Part shown: positions 47,976 to 61,700 of the stretch, in pieces
How positions within the stretch are numbered: the stretch's first letter is position 1
How the letters are laid out: each line of letters starts with the position of its first letter
Origin: Panagrolaimus kolymaensis
Taxonomy: Eukaryota; Nematoda; Chromadorea; Rhabditida; Panagrolaimidae
Assembly (NCBI GenBank): GCA_028622995.1
Contig: JAJQJQ010000027.1
Span: forward strand, 186,001-250,000
DNA length: 64,000 nt
Direction: 5' to 3'
Program-made: the position numbers and the translations under genes
The notes under the pieces: model-generated
Told to the model about the DNA's origin: nothing
Seen by the model: the letters and a program-made list of their open reading frames with translations, nothing else
Databases searched by the model: none

Positions 47976-50900
47976 TTAATAAAGACCTAATAATGCTGTA
48001 GTTATAATTGTAACAAAAATGGATGATATCAATGAAGATAATGTTGAAGCTTTGGATTCATGTAATGCATCAATGGATCGTTCACTAAGCATATATGATT
48101 CTTTTGAATATCCCGTATCACCAATATGCATGGAAGTTCCATGAAGGACTAATTCCCATTTGGTTAATTCAGCATCTAAAATATGCAGAAAAATAAAAAT
48201 TAGTTCTTTTTCCTCCAAAAAAATTTGGGGTGTCGCAGAATAAATGTTTTTTTGGACAAATTAAAGATTTCTGTGTGTTTAATTAATACTTACCATCCCA
48301 ACCATCATTATCAATTTCTAATATCCATGTACCCGCTGCAGGTTCACCCCAATTATGTGTGGACATGAATGCCCAATCCGTGAAACCACTCCTTGCATTA
48401 TCTCTCTGCCTTTTAGCTAATAAAGTTGAACGTGTTCCTAAAAATTTCAATCAAACATAATTTTTTATTAAATATTTTTTCTTCCTTTTGAGACAAACCT
48501 TTAGGTGAAATTAAATAAATCTCAATATCACCTCTTTTTGGAGCTTTTAATGTGACTATAGCTTGAACATGTTCCAACCAATTAACATGTCGATCAATAT
48601 TACCCGAACATCCTTCAGTAAATAATTGTAAATGCAATCGAGAACCATGTGGAATAATTTTATATGATTTTGGATATGTTACTATACATTTATTAGCTTG
48701 AGGCACGGTATTCCATTTAGTTGCTAATTTAACCATGGCACCAGCATCAAGAAGGCCATAACCAAATGAATGAGAAACATTTCTGCCTACTCCATTGATT
48801 TTCCAATCACCAGCTCGTAGGTTTAATGGTTTAGCAGTTCGAACCACGATGTGTTGAAGATCTCGCCAAGTTAAATCTGGATTGGCTTCCAAAGTTAAAG
48901 CTGCAATTCCTGCAGCTAATGGAGCTGAAGCGGATGTGCCTGTATGAGTTTTAGTGCAGCTATGATGCAAATCAGTGGTTACAATCATTTTTTCTCCTGT
49001 TGCTCCAGATGAATAAGCCGTAGCTAAAGTGGATGAACAAGCTTCAGAATACCATGGAATATTTCCTTTTTCTGTGGCAGACGAAATGGATAAAGTATAA
49101 ATGGAATTTGTATATCCATCACAATTACATGAATCTGCATCTTTGCCTCCATTGCCACTAGCCCAAATAAAAATTGAACCCTTTCCTCCTCGACCATAAG
49201 TTATTCCCCTTTCAAATGCATGCTTAGTAAGTGTAGCGGGTCCATCCACAGTTCGTCCATCATCATCTGGACCCCAACTAGCTGAATAAATATCAATATG
49301 TAAATAGCTATGACTTAATGATGCAGCTTCCACGGCATCAGTTACATCGCCATCAAGCATACGAATTCCACCAATTTTAGAATTATATGCAATTCCAACG
49401 ACGCACATGGAATTATTCATTACTGATGCCACTTCTCCAGCACAACGAGTACCATGACGATTTTCATCTGAATAATCATATCGAGGAGTTGGATCATCAT
49501 CTCGATCATTTACATCGAATGAAGCTTTAGGATCATAATTGGGAGCTATATCGGGATGAGTATGTTCCAAGCCATCGTCAAGAATGGTAACGACCACGCC
49601 TTTACCTGTGTAACCCAATTGCCAGGCTTCTTTAACATTATGATCCATTTCTCCTTCAAATTGTTCACTTCGATGCTGAAGAAAAAAAAAAAAAATAAGG
49701 GAAATAAATAAATTTTTATAGAATTCGAAATGATGCCAAATTCCCGACGAACGAGGCTATCAAGAAGTTCACAATCATCAAAAGCCAAAAAAGTTACTTA
49801 CCAAATACCACATATCTGACCAAAGAGGATCATTAGGTGGAATAAAAGGTTTTAGAGGTCTTTGAATTTCATTAAAATCTTCATCCAACGAATTTCCAAG
49901 TAATCCATAATGATGATTCCACCTTGAAGCTGATGATCCTGAACCACTATTAGTCCTTTCATGCCTTTTTATTATTCTTTGATAATCTCGTTTCACTCTT
50001 TTCTTTGCAATTTGTTGCTCTAATTTTAACACCTAAAAATCCCATGTTTATTAACTTTGGCTAACCTTTTCTTTGTTGGAGCGTACCTTTCCATCATTTC
50101 CTAAAACTTTATCCAACGATCTTCGTGCTTTTCTTGGAGATTTTGTACGAATATTATGTTTAATAAATAAAAAATAATTATCATCTTGTATTATCTAAAA
50201 AAAATAGCCAAAATAATTTTATTGGAGCTAAAAGATTAAGAAAGGTGGCGTACTCGTCCTTTATTAATAAACCCATATTTTTCAGCTAATATATTTGCAT
50301 CCTCATTTTTACCACTTTCTATTTTAACTGACCATTCATTTTTATAATATTTTCGATAACTTGGTTTCGATCTTTGTTCAGTTTCTAGTGAATAATCTGA
50401 AATATTGGGAAAATTTTAATTTTTTTTATTAATCAAAAAAGTTGGATGCATTTAAAATCAAAAAAATTTTTTTTGAGTTTCTTTAGAAATTCAAAGTTTT
50501 TTTTGGTAAAGACTCATTCATACCTTCAATATCTCTATAATCAATATCTGATGAAGAATAAATTAATCCAATTAAACACGTAACAATAATAGTAATTTGA
50601 AAGAATAAAGAATAATTATTGTTTGAATTTGAAAACAGTCTTCTCGATGATGGCGGCTGCTTTCTCGAACTCCGATACATTTTTTCTCTATTATTTTTTG
50701 GATTATTTTGTTGTGATTTTAATCGAGATTTTGTAAATTTATAAACATTATTTTTAATTTCTGTATTATTCAGCAACTCCATGGTGCTGCAGCTGGACTC
50801 ACTAAAAAATAAAAATGTTTTTTATTTTGATAGTTTTCTGGTTTTAATAATAAAACTCACAAATAATTTGATGAAAAACTTTTGCGATCTTCATCATCAT

Positions 50901-52709
50901 TATTATTTTTGGCTGTAATATCTAATTCAGCAACAATAACGTCTCCTTCCGATTGATCTTAAAAAAATTAAAGATATTATTTTAGGATGTATTTATTTCT
51001 TTTTTTGATTAGTCATGGTTTAAGGCTGAGAAAGTTTGTCGATTTCAAAGAGAAAGAAAAAAAGTTAGTTTAAAAAAAGGTTTTTTTTATAAAATTTCAA
51101 AAAACATTTTTCTCTTTTCGAACGTTTTCATTTCTTTTTTTGCCTTTTTAGCTTGAAAAAAAAAGAACAAGTTGTCAAAAATTTTTGTGAACAAACAAAA
51201 CAAAAAAATTATGAGTTATTTGTTAGCAAAGAAATATGAAAAAGAAGTAAAAAAAGAAGACATACTTCTTGAGAGAAAAAAATCAAATAAAACCCTTTTG
51301 GGGCTTTTTAAAGATGAGTCTCCTTCTGTCGCCTTTTTTTTTAACTTTGAGTTTTTTTTTCTTTTAGTGTCAAAGCAAGCAAACAATGATAACTACTTGG
51401 TTTTTTTTGTCTGTCTATGCTTATGTGTGTTTATGCCTAAATATGAATAAATAAGGAACTTGTGAAGTATTATTTTTTGAAGAGCTTCCAAAAACAGCAG
51501 ACTACGTAAAAAAAAGCATTCATTTTTGTTTTTATTAAAAAGTTCTTGGAAAAATAAAAAAAATTTTTTATTCTTCTTTGTTTCGAGTTTGGAAAACTAA
51601 AGATTTGAAGCAAAAATAAAGCATAGTAAAAAATTTAATATTTCAAGTTTTCGTGATGATAAGTCAAGTAATAAAAATTTCTAAGACAATTTTTATTCTC
51701 CATTTTCTTATTGTGCTGCCGATGCTATTTTTACTTTTCTCAAAAATTGCTCATTTTTTTAAGTGGCCTAATTTGGCACATTCATGTTTTTTACAAATCT
51801 ATTAAAAAAATTTGAGAAGAAGTACGGTATTATATAAAATTTTAAGGAACTCAATCACCGCATTTTTTTCAAAGGTACAATAATCGCCAAAAAAATCATT
51901 CCAAATCATTTCCGTTTCATATATATTTTTCAAAGACTGAAGGGGATTAAAATTTTTGTGATAAGACTATCAACAAACAGAATTAAAAAGAAAAGCAAGA
52001 ACTTTCTGTGGATTCTTAAAAATAGAAAGCATTTTTATTTTCTCTAAAAGGTTATGTTTGCATATATTCTATTTTATAAAATCTTGGTTTTGGTACATAA
52101 CTATAAAAAATAACATGTTAAAGTTTCTTTTTTGGTGTCATGAAAGGTTATAGTTAGCAGAAATAAGGGTTTGTGAAAACTATAAATTTTAATAATTTAT
52201 GTGATATTTTTTTATGTGGTAAAAACTTTAAAAATGCAAGTCAAGAATAACTTGAAATTGTTTTTTCAAAAACTTTTGAAAACAAATCAGTTTGGCGGCT
52301 TTCATTACAAAAAATTAAATTGAAAGCCTTCTCAACGAAAATTATTTTTTTATCGGTTTTAGTTTTTAATTCAAACCAAAAATAGTTGAATTATTATTGT
52401 TTAACTAAAACATCACTAACGAAGCCAGCAACTTAAATAAAGAATATATATAAAAAATAAATAAAGAAAAATCTTTGAATCAGGAGAATTTTTTTTGTTA
52501 CTTTTGATTTTCAATTACTCACCACAAAAATTATCGCTGAATGATGTGGATGAAGTGGAAGGCCCATCATTCCAATCCAATGCTTCTTCTTCATCTTTTG
52601 ATTTCACATTTGTATCATTTTTGTTATATATTCTTTGTCGTTGTTTTTCATCATTGCAATTTAAACCTCGACGATGCTTTAATTTTAAGTAACATTCTTC
52701 AGAACTCAT
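47976..52709 (-). CDS. kpc-1: Furin/kpc-1-type proprotein convertase
   Basis: Ca2+-dependent serine protease of the secretory pathway that cleaves proproteins after basic motifs. Exons: 52709-52523, 50957-50861, 50801-50524, 50396-50254, 50194-50087, 50032-49802, 49675-48499, 48437-48294, 48175-47976, giving 854 residues with consistent phases. Residues 1 to about 160 are polar, then comes one hydrophobic helix (about 161-177, ITIIVTCLIGLIY), so it is a signal-anchor protein with a cytoplasmic N-terminus. The prodomain follows (NEWSVKI, ILAEKYGF), with basic sites SPRKARR and KKRVKRDYQ. The peptidase S8 domain has catalytic Asp (TILDDGLEH), His (NRHGTRCAGE), oxyanion Asn (ASGNGGKDADSCNCDGYT) and Ser (GTSASAPLAAGI). 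The P domain includes GTRSTLL and ILEIDNDGW. The C-terminus is a hydrophobic tail (SSIFVTIITTALLGLY) with no cytoplasmic domain. Sequence is closer to furin/kpc-1 than to bli-4, egl-3 or aex-5; the symbol rests on that resemblance. Confidence 0.93.
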
Positions 52710-55700
52710 CCGATTCGAGTAGCAATAATAACTGATTAATTAAATTTTAAATAAACACTTTTCACCGGCGATATAGTTTTTGATGGATATATAAAAATGC
52801 CGGGGGAAAGTTCTTTGGGAGAAAGAACCTAAAAAAATCAAGAAAAAAATTAGATCAATTAAAATTTTTGTTTGAGAAAAAAGTCAAGTTTCGCGTAAAA
52901 AACCCACGAGAAAATTAAAAAGTAATAAAAAAAAAGTTAACACATTCACGGGAGAATAAATCGTAAAAAAGTTGTGATGAAAAAAAGTTGTAAATCATGT
53001 AATGGCACACGCCAAAGAAGAAGAAAAAAAATTGATGAAGGAAAAAATAACACGAAGGAAAGATTTTTTTTTCGCCGATGCACACACTCTCTCTCATTTT
53101 TTCTTTCTTTCTTACTTGGAATTTCGCCAAGTCTCGCTCTTTATCGTCAGTCGTCAGTCAGCCTGTTTTCTTTTTCGCTCTCTCTATTTTTTTTCTTCTT
53201 CTTCTCTCCCTCTAAACTCAAATGCAATTAAATATGAAAGAAATGGAACTCAAAGAAAATATGAAACTACAAAGTACGAGGAAAGGAGGAAATTTGGATT
53301 TCTTGAGTATGTTTGCTCGAAAGTGGATGGGAAATTAAAATTTTTAATGTTTTAGGAATTGAAAGATTTAAAGCTAAAATTTAAGTTAAAATAAAATTAA
53401 AATTAACCATGCCGGGTTTAATGGTAAAAGATTTCCTTATATCGATAAAAAACCGACAAATTTATATTCCATTTCACTATTCACTTCCCTTTTAAATTTT
53501 TTTTTTGCTAATGATGAATCTTGAAATAATAATAAGACCTTTTGAAAATTTTATTATTTCTAATTCTTAATATACGCGTGTTCCTCAGTTAATTATTTTT
53601 TTTATCACGCTATGAGTAAGAAACCATGTCTCAAATTCCTGGAAAAATAATAATCACCAATTGCAAAATTAATGGTTACTTGCAAAAAAAGAAAACAATA
53701 GCACCCCATAAAAAATGCCATTACGTTGGTGTTAAAATTAAAATTGCTTCCTCCTTATAAAAAGCATCATTTAAAACCATTTTTATATTCCCATATTCCC
53801 AAATTTTAATCCTGAATTGGTTTTCTAAGGACAAAAAACAAAAGCAAAGTCATTCATTCATTCAAGTATTTCCAATTCCATTTTCAAAAACGAATGAATA
53901 AACTTTCTTCCGCTATGAAACAAAAAAAATGAATAGGTTTTTTTGCACGTTTTAGAGTTTTTTGATTGAAGTAAAAAGTGTTAAAAACAATTTAAACATA
54001 TCTTATCAATTTGCTCTTCGCTTTTTTTCCCTTCTTCTTCTTTAACTCAAATAAATATATTTTTTTATATCAAATTTAAGAAGGTTGGTTTTTTTACATT
54101 CGCTAATGCGTCAAAATCTTTGAAGGATTAAAACACGTTTTAAAGCTTTTTAATCTTCCGAAATTAAAACACGCTTAACGCTTTAAAAATTTTAGCCAGC
54201 CAGGGTGCCAGATTAATTTATTTTTTACGTTGCTTTAAAAAAATTTTGAGCCTCTTTTCCAAAGCTGTTGTTGATTTATTTGCAACAGAAAATGAAGAAG
54301 AAAAAAATGTTGAAAAAATATTGAAAAAAAAAAGAAAATTAATGTTGGAAGAAAGTGTTATAAGACGCAGAGATTTGGCAGAGATTTAATGAAGATTAGT
54401 GGCAAGAATGATTAAATTTAAATCATAGAAAAATGATTAAAGTTTTTTTTCAAAGTTTTGAATATAGTGGAGGAGGGTGATGGAAATTAAAATATTTGAG
54501 GAAGTAAACGAAGAATGAAACTTTGAACTCGAAATAATGATAAGAATTGTTTTTAAACCTAACCTACGTTTCTTGTAAGTGCAAAAAATGAAATTCTAAA
54601 ATAAATCCTTAGATATTTAAATTGTATATAAAAGTCCAAAGTTTCGCAGATTCTTACAAAAAGCGTCTTAAATTATTATTTGATTCTAAGATTTTTAATA
54701 CACTTTAATATTCAACAAACGAACTAAAATATTTCCTCCAATAAAAATCCACAAACAACATTTTTGACGTCAAAAATTTATATTTAAAAAAAGTTACCCT
54801 GTTTTAAAAAAAATGTACGGTTAGCTAAAAAGACGACAAAAAAGCCATTTATTGCCGAATTTAGTTTTTTCTTTAAACTAAACCATTTCCATTATCCTTG
54901 TCTTATGACGTCCGTCCCAAAAGTTAGTTCTAATCCTCGAAAAGTTTTAAACTTTCATTTTCCTATTTTACTTTAGTCATTAACCGCTTACATCCATTTT
55001 ATCTTAACTAATTCATGAACGCTAATTACCTTCTATTTACAGCCAAGCAAAAGAAAAAAATAAGAAAAATAATGTCCAAACAAGAATGCAAAAACATTTC
55101 TTGAATAAATGCATGTATGTTTTTTTAAGCTCCAAAGGATTACCAAAAAAAATGTTAAATTGCGAAAAATAAAAATGAGAGAAAACCTTTAAACTATAGT
55201 TTTTTTTTGTTGGTTAACTAAAAGTAAAAAATAAATAGCTTTACTTATTTTTTTGTTGGTAAAAACAAAAAATTAAACGCTTTTGTTTGAAGTAAAAAAA
55301 TATGATTGAGGAAAACAAAAAAAGAAGAAGTAAAATAAAAGGGATAAAAATAAAAAAGCCGTTAAAAAAAAGAATCCTTTTTTTTGAGGATGCACAAACA
55401 CATGAAAAATATGACAAAAATTCTCAAGGGAAAAATATTTATATATAAATAAAAATATATGGAAAGAAGAAAAATTTATTGATACTTTAAAATATTTTTG
55501 AATGGTAGTGGTTATTTTTGGGTTGGGTGAAAGGCTGCTGATGGAAGCTGAAAAGGAGATCCACCGAACTTGGATTTATCCAAAAACAATAATTTTATTA
55601 ATTAAAATCTTATTCGCGCGAATCTTGTCGCGAATATTTTGTGTGATTGGGATACAAATTTTTTTCTAACTTGTGTTTGTTTTAAAAACAATAAGGTAAA

Positions 55701-58700
55701 GGAGCCAATCGAAAATTATGCTTTTGTCGTTTATTTTTCAATATTTTTATAATTTATCAATACTCCTTTTTTCTTCATTAAACTATGTTGTAATAATAAA
55801 CTAAACTCAAAAACACTCTATATTCATTTTTTTAATGAAGGAAAAAACACACAAATATCGTTCCTTTTTCTTCCATGTTCATATTCCTAGCCCTAAAAAG
55901 AAAATATGAAAAAAACAACTTTGACATGTTCCATCATTTTCAATTACTCTCTTTTTCTTTAAAAAAAATATAAATGTTAGTTGTTTAATAAAATGACATA
56001 ATTTATTTTTTGAGTTGGGAAAAACGTGAATGCACACGCATGTGTGTGAATTGACAAATGACAAATTAAGGGGTGATAAATAAAAAAAGGAATGAAAACG
56101 AATGGGTGATGACTATGTTTATTTAATTATAAATAAGTAAATAATTAGAGGCTGTGAGAAACTCAAATAAGAAATTATAAGGTACGTAGCGCGAATATTT
56201 TGAGAAAGCCAATTAATAGCGAATTTTAAAGAAAAAAATTTGGAAAAATTTGGCAGAAAAAATGTTTTACATGAAAATCTTATTTCTTTAATACCAAAAC
56301 TTTTTATTTAAAAAAAACTTTGAAAATTTGGATATAAAAATTGAAAGCTTTCCGAATAAAACTGTTGATATAAACTCGATTTCAAAAATAAAAATAGCTA
56401 TGCAGTATTGCCTCTTTCTAAAGCCATGATCATAAACCAAAAAAATAACAAACATTCTTTTTAATTTTCAATCAAAAGTCAAAAATTCATTATAAAAGAA
56501 TTTAATAAAAATAAAAATAAATGGTTACTCATTCACATTGGCTTTCAATTTTCTACTTTATAAATAATATAATAAAAAATAAATACTTTTTGAGGCTTCA
56601 AAGCAATTGAAATATTAATATTAAATAAAAGTGAATTAAGCGTTCATTGCTAATTTATAAAAGTTTTTTTTTATTTTGTGTGGCAATGAAAAGCTGTGAA
56701 GCCAATATAATAAATAAAAAAAGGCGATGAAGCACATGAAAGGAAAAAAGAAAAAGAAAAAATGCATAATTGATGAAAAATGTTGAAAAAAAGCGTGCTG
56801 GATGAGAAAAATAACTTTGCATTCGCCTTCGTCGTCAGAATCAAGCCAAGGAAAGCAAGAAAAAGCAAAGCGGTCAAGCGGAATTCCATTCCATACTTTT
56901 TTTGTTGTTGAAAGAAATGAATTCAAAAAGTTAAAGGAAAATGAAAAAGGGTTTTTACACTTTTTCAGGATTGCTAATGTTTTTAAACCGAAAAATATAT
57001 AAATTTTGTTATAAATGAAAAAACTGAGAAATTAAAATAAAAATGGAGAAAAACACGCAGTCATTTTTTGCTTTAGCTACAAGCAATCTTGCCTCCTGAA
57101 ATACAGTGGCTTATAAAAAGCGATTAAAAGTTAAATCTCAAAAGCTGTGGATAAATAAATAATATTTCAATGAATCAACATATTAGAAAAAAAAGTACTG
57201 GGATTTTTTTATCAGTGAACTTTATGAATTTAATACAATAATTACTACATGTTTACGAAATTTATTTATCTTTGAGAGAGAAAGAAAGGCCATAGATAGG
57301 TAAAATTCTCGTACAAAATATTTAAAAAAAGCAGCTTATTGTTATAAATTTTCTTAAAATTTTTGTTAAAAATAAACGAAATAAATTGAATTTTCTTCTC
57401 TCATAAAATCATCCGAAAAAAGGAACTCTCATGTTTCCCATCAAATCACCAAACGGAAATGCTGCTAACAGACAAGAGATTTATTTTTTTAAAGAATGAA
57501 AATTCGTTAAAGATTCACGAAAAATAAAATAAAAAAGTAAAAAGACTAAAATAAAGCACATAAGATAAAAATGGAAAGAGGGCCATTCACATTTTTAAAG
57601 CCGCTCTTTCCTCTCTCATCCTTCCTTCCCTTTACTTTTTCATTGAATGGCAAAAAATCTAATAAATTATTTTTCAAATTTTTTTTTGTCTTCTTCTTTT
57701 TCTTTATTTCATCTCGTCACTTCTTGGACTTTCTTTAAAAAGGCGCGAAAAAAGCAAGCGACAAAAATTTATTTTTTTAAGTTGCAAGAACTTTTCCGTA
57801 CTTGAGTTTTGAGTTTGGAGAAGAAACAAAAAAAAACATTGAAATTGCCGTATGGGTAAAATTATAAATTTTCTTAAAACAAAAAAACTTTTTCATACTT
57901 AAAAAAGTTAAATAACATAAACTATTTTTTTTGGGTTTTTTGTTCGATGCTTGAAAAAATAATCAAAAATGACAGAAAACAAGCAAGCAAGAAAAAAAAA
58001 GAAAGGATGTTGTTTTTTTTATTTTGATTGACAACTTCCTTCCCGATTTTTTTTCGTCATCGTATGTATGTGCTTCTGTTTTTTATTTATAAAAAAAGAT
58101 AAGAAAAAAAAAACAACATAAAAGCCATGCAACTAAAGTTGTTAGAAAAGATTTTAAAAAAAAAGATCCAAAAAGGATAACAAAAACCCTATGAATGAAA
58201 TTTTTCAAACAAAAAAATCGAAGGCTAGTATATGAAATTAGAAAGTATGTGGCATCTAAAATAGCAAAGTCTGAAACAAAAAAACGCAAAAAAAATTATG
58301 ACCATATTTGTGGAGCGATACAAAGGCTAAATATTTCCGACAAGATTTGATTTTTTTAATTCAAGGAATAAAAAAATCCGAAAACTAAAATCCAAATTAG
58401 AACTAACTAATGAAACTTGAAAAATATAAAACGCAGCTTTCCAAAATTGAAACATTTTCTTTCAGAAGCTCCCTGAAAATTTTAAGATAATAATTATTTA
58501 AGAAAACGTTTCAAATGGGTTAAAACTAGTTTATTTTCACCTAATAATTTTAAACCAAAATTTTTCCTTTTTTCTCAAAAGTGCAATAATAATGACGCTT
58601 TCTTATACAATCAAAAAACTACCACTTTTGTAACTTTTTTCTTATACAATATAATTATCTTTTTTCCCGCTTTCAAAGTTTTCAATAAAGAAAAAAGAAA

Positions 58701-61700
58701 CAGTTTTTTTTCTTCCGCATATTTTTTGTTCTTCATACCTCTTTTCCTTCCTTATAAGATGAAGGAGAGGAAAAGTTGAGAGAAAAGAAGAAATGCTTTA
58801 ATTATATGCATTTTTTTTTCTTTTCACTTTTTTTTCTTTTCTCTCAAAAAGTTTAAAACGAAGAAAAAAAATTTAATAAAAGTAGACTACGACACTTTCA
58901 ATATTTTTTAAGGATATTTTCGCGCAATTCAATTTTTTTCTCCCTCCTCTCCTTGTTAAGTGTGCGTAAAAAAAATAGGGAACAAGTGAACGAAGGATGT
59001 TGAGAAGAGGGATGGCGAAGAAGGATGAGGAGGACGTCATTATTCGTTAATAAAATTTTAAAAGAAAATTGCTTAAAAAATGAAGAAAATAAAGAACCAA
59101 AGTAACAAAACATATAAGAAAATGTATGTATGAAAAAAAAGTGAGAGTAATATTAATAATATCCATGCATCAGCTTCTGGATGGATTAGATAAAGAAGAA
59201 AAGGGTTAATATAATATTACAAAATAATCAATTCTAAGGCGATAAACTGAAATAGCTTTTAGAAGCTAAATACTAAATAGGCCACACTTGAATTAAAAAG
59301 AAAAGAAAAACTCATCATTCAAAAACAATATACAATAATTTTTTGATGCCGTGTGTGAAAGAAATGAATTAAACGATTTTTTTACTCAGTTTTTTAGGTT
59401 ACTAAAATTTATCTAGCGTTCATATTTTATTTAAAAATAAATCAGTTACGCTAGCTTTACAACGAAAATAAGATTTTTGAGCTACCGATCTCTAATTTTA
59501 TGGCCGAAACTAAAAATTATTTGTTTGACTATGGGTTCAAAAAATCCCTAAATATTATTTTTCTTTAAGAATGAAATGGTTCAAAAAAATTTGAAAAAAA
59601 AAATCATACTAAAAGCATCCATAATAATTACAACTAATTCTTAACCACAAAAAATGCTTTTAAATTTTCTATTTTAACTACATCATCATTAAAATAAAAA
59701 ACTAAATAAAAATTTTTTTAAAGCAAAACACACAAACTTTTTTAATAAATTTTTTTTTCTTCAAGGTTGTTGTTTATTTATTTTTTTGTTTGTTAGTAAA
59801 CTTGTTTTTCCCGCGTCCATTTTTATTTTTATTTTCTTTCAGCTGCAAAGTAGCGCCACTAATTCTTCTAATAAGCTTAAATTAGTTTATGTTCTTTACT
59901 GTTGTTAGCAAAAACCATCATTGCTTTTTTGTAATTTTTTCTTTCTTCATTAAATAAAGTCGCCCGTTCGCTCGCTACCGCCATCAATGTCCTTGGTTGT
60001 TGGAAGAAAAAAAATGTTAATGGTCATTCATTATTTGATTAAACTATTTTGTCGCAAAAAAATATAAAAATCAAAAAAAGGGAAATAATTCTTTTTTTAT
60101 TAAAGATTTTATGATTGCTGCCGTCGCTGCTTCTGTTTCTGTTTGTGATGTTTGTTATTGTTAATCTTTTAATTCTATCGTTCTTCTATCTAAATAAAAA
60201 AGGATTAAATAAATGAAAACATTGAGGCTGAAGAAGCTCATCTTCTTTTTATCTAATGTTTTTATGGGGTTCTTCAAAACAAAAATAAATAAGCTGATGA
60301 GAAGTCGATGAAAACAAAAGCGAAAGAAGTGGCGGCGAAAACAAGAGCCAAAAAATTTCATGTTCGCTATTCTTCGCTCGCGTGTGCTGTATTATTTTGA
60401 TTTCCTGATTTCGCTTGAATTAAAAAAAAAAATAACGGAAGCAATAAAAATAATTTTTTTCCATGGAATAGTAAAATAAAGAAATTAGCAACAATATAGT
60501 AAAAAACTATTTTTCAATTCGCGAAATCTTTTTTTTTTCATAAAAAACTTACAAAAAGTCGATTCAAAAATTTTTGTTATGGCTTGAAAAATTTTTGAGG
60601 ACTACCATAAAAAAGAGTTGTAAAAACAATGAAATATGCATTCATAAAAAAGTGGGACTTTTTGTCGCCATTGTCGTCGTCGGCAAAGATGCTGTCATTT
60701 GTCACTAAGATTTTGTTTTTGGCTAAAATAATGGGCTTTTTTTCTAAAACAAAAAGAAAAAAACAATGAAATCTTTGAAAAAAACTAACGTTTTTTGCAT
60801 AAAAAAATAGTATTTTTATAAAAAATTCATAATAATTTTAAGCCGCTTTTTGAAGAAAAGAAAAATGTGAAGTGTCAAAGATAGAAAATAAGTTTGTTGG
60901 CACTGGAAAAGACTTTAAATAATAAAAGAATTTGTTTTCTACGTAAAAAAAGTTTTGTTCATAAAAATAACATTTTCATAAACTTTGATTAATGAATACA
61001 TAAATAGACTTAAGCAACGATGAGATAGATAATTTAAGGATTTTTTTATAAACAAAATCTTTCTAAGGTAAAAAAAATGAGACAACAACGAAGGATTATG
61101 ATAATTAGATGATGCAAAATAGCTATGAATTTATAAAAGTGGTGGCGGCGTAAGAAGATGAAAGGCTATAATAAAATAATATCAAAGTTCAAGAATAAAT
61201 AATGCAAAAACTATGAAAAAAAACTCCCACCACATCTAAGAAATATAAAGGAATTTCCGTTAAACTAAATGTTAAAGAATTTAAATTTTCATAGGATCAC
61301 AGCAAAAAATTTTAAAACATATTTCAAAGCAAAAAATAAAAGCTCAAATTTAGGCTTTAGAAATGGTCATTACATTTTCTGTATAACATAACCTTATCCT
61401 CTCTAACATTGGTTACTTACTTCTTTTTTTCCATGAGCTTTTTCCTTTGTTTACTTATTTTTTCAGTTTATTGCATCTTCAACAAAAGAGAGCCTCTTTA
61501 TCTTTTGAAATTTTCGGAGCAAAAAGAAATTATTTTTAAATTTTTAATAAAATTTGAATTTTGCCGAGATCTAAGAAGCCTAAAGAAAAGTAAATAATAA
61601 ATAAAAATATTTTTTCCTTATTCTCGAAATTAAATAATAAATTTTCTTATGCATCCAGTAAACTAACATAAGAAGTAAGTATGTAGTTTCTGGCAACAAA

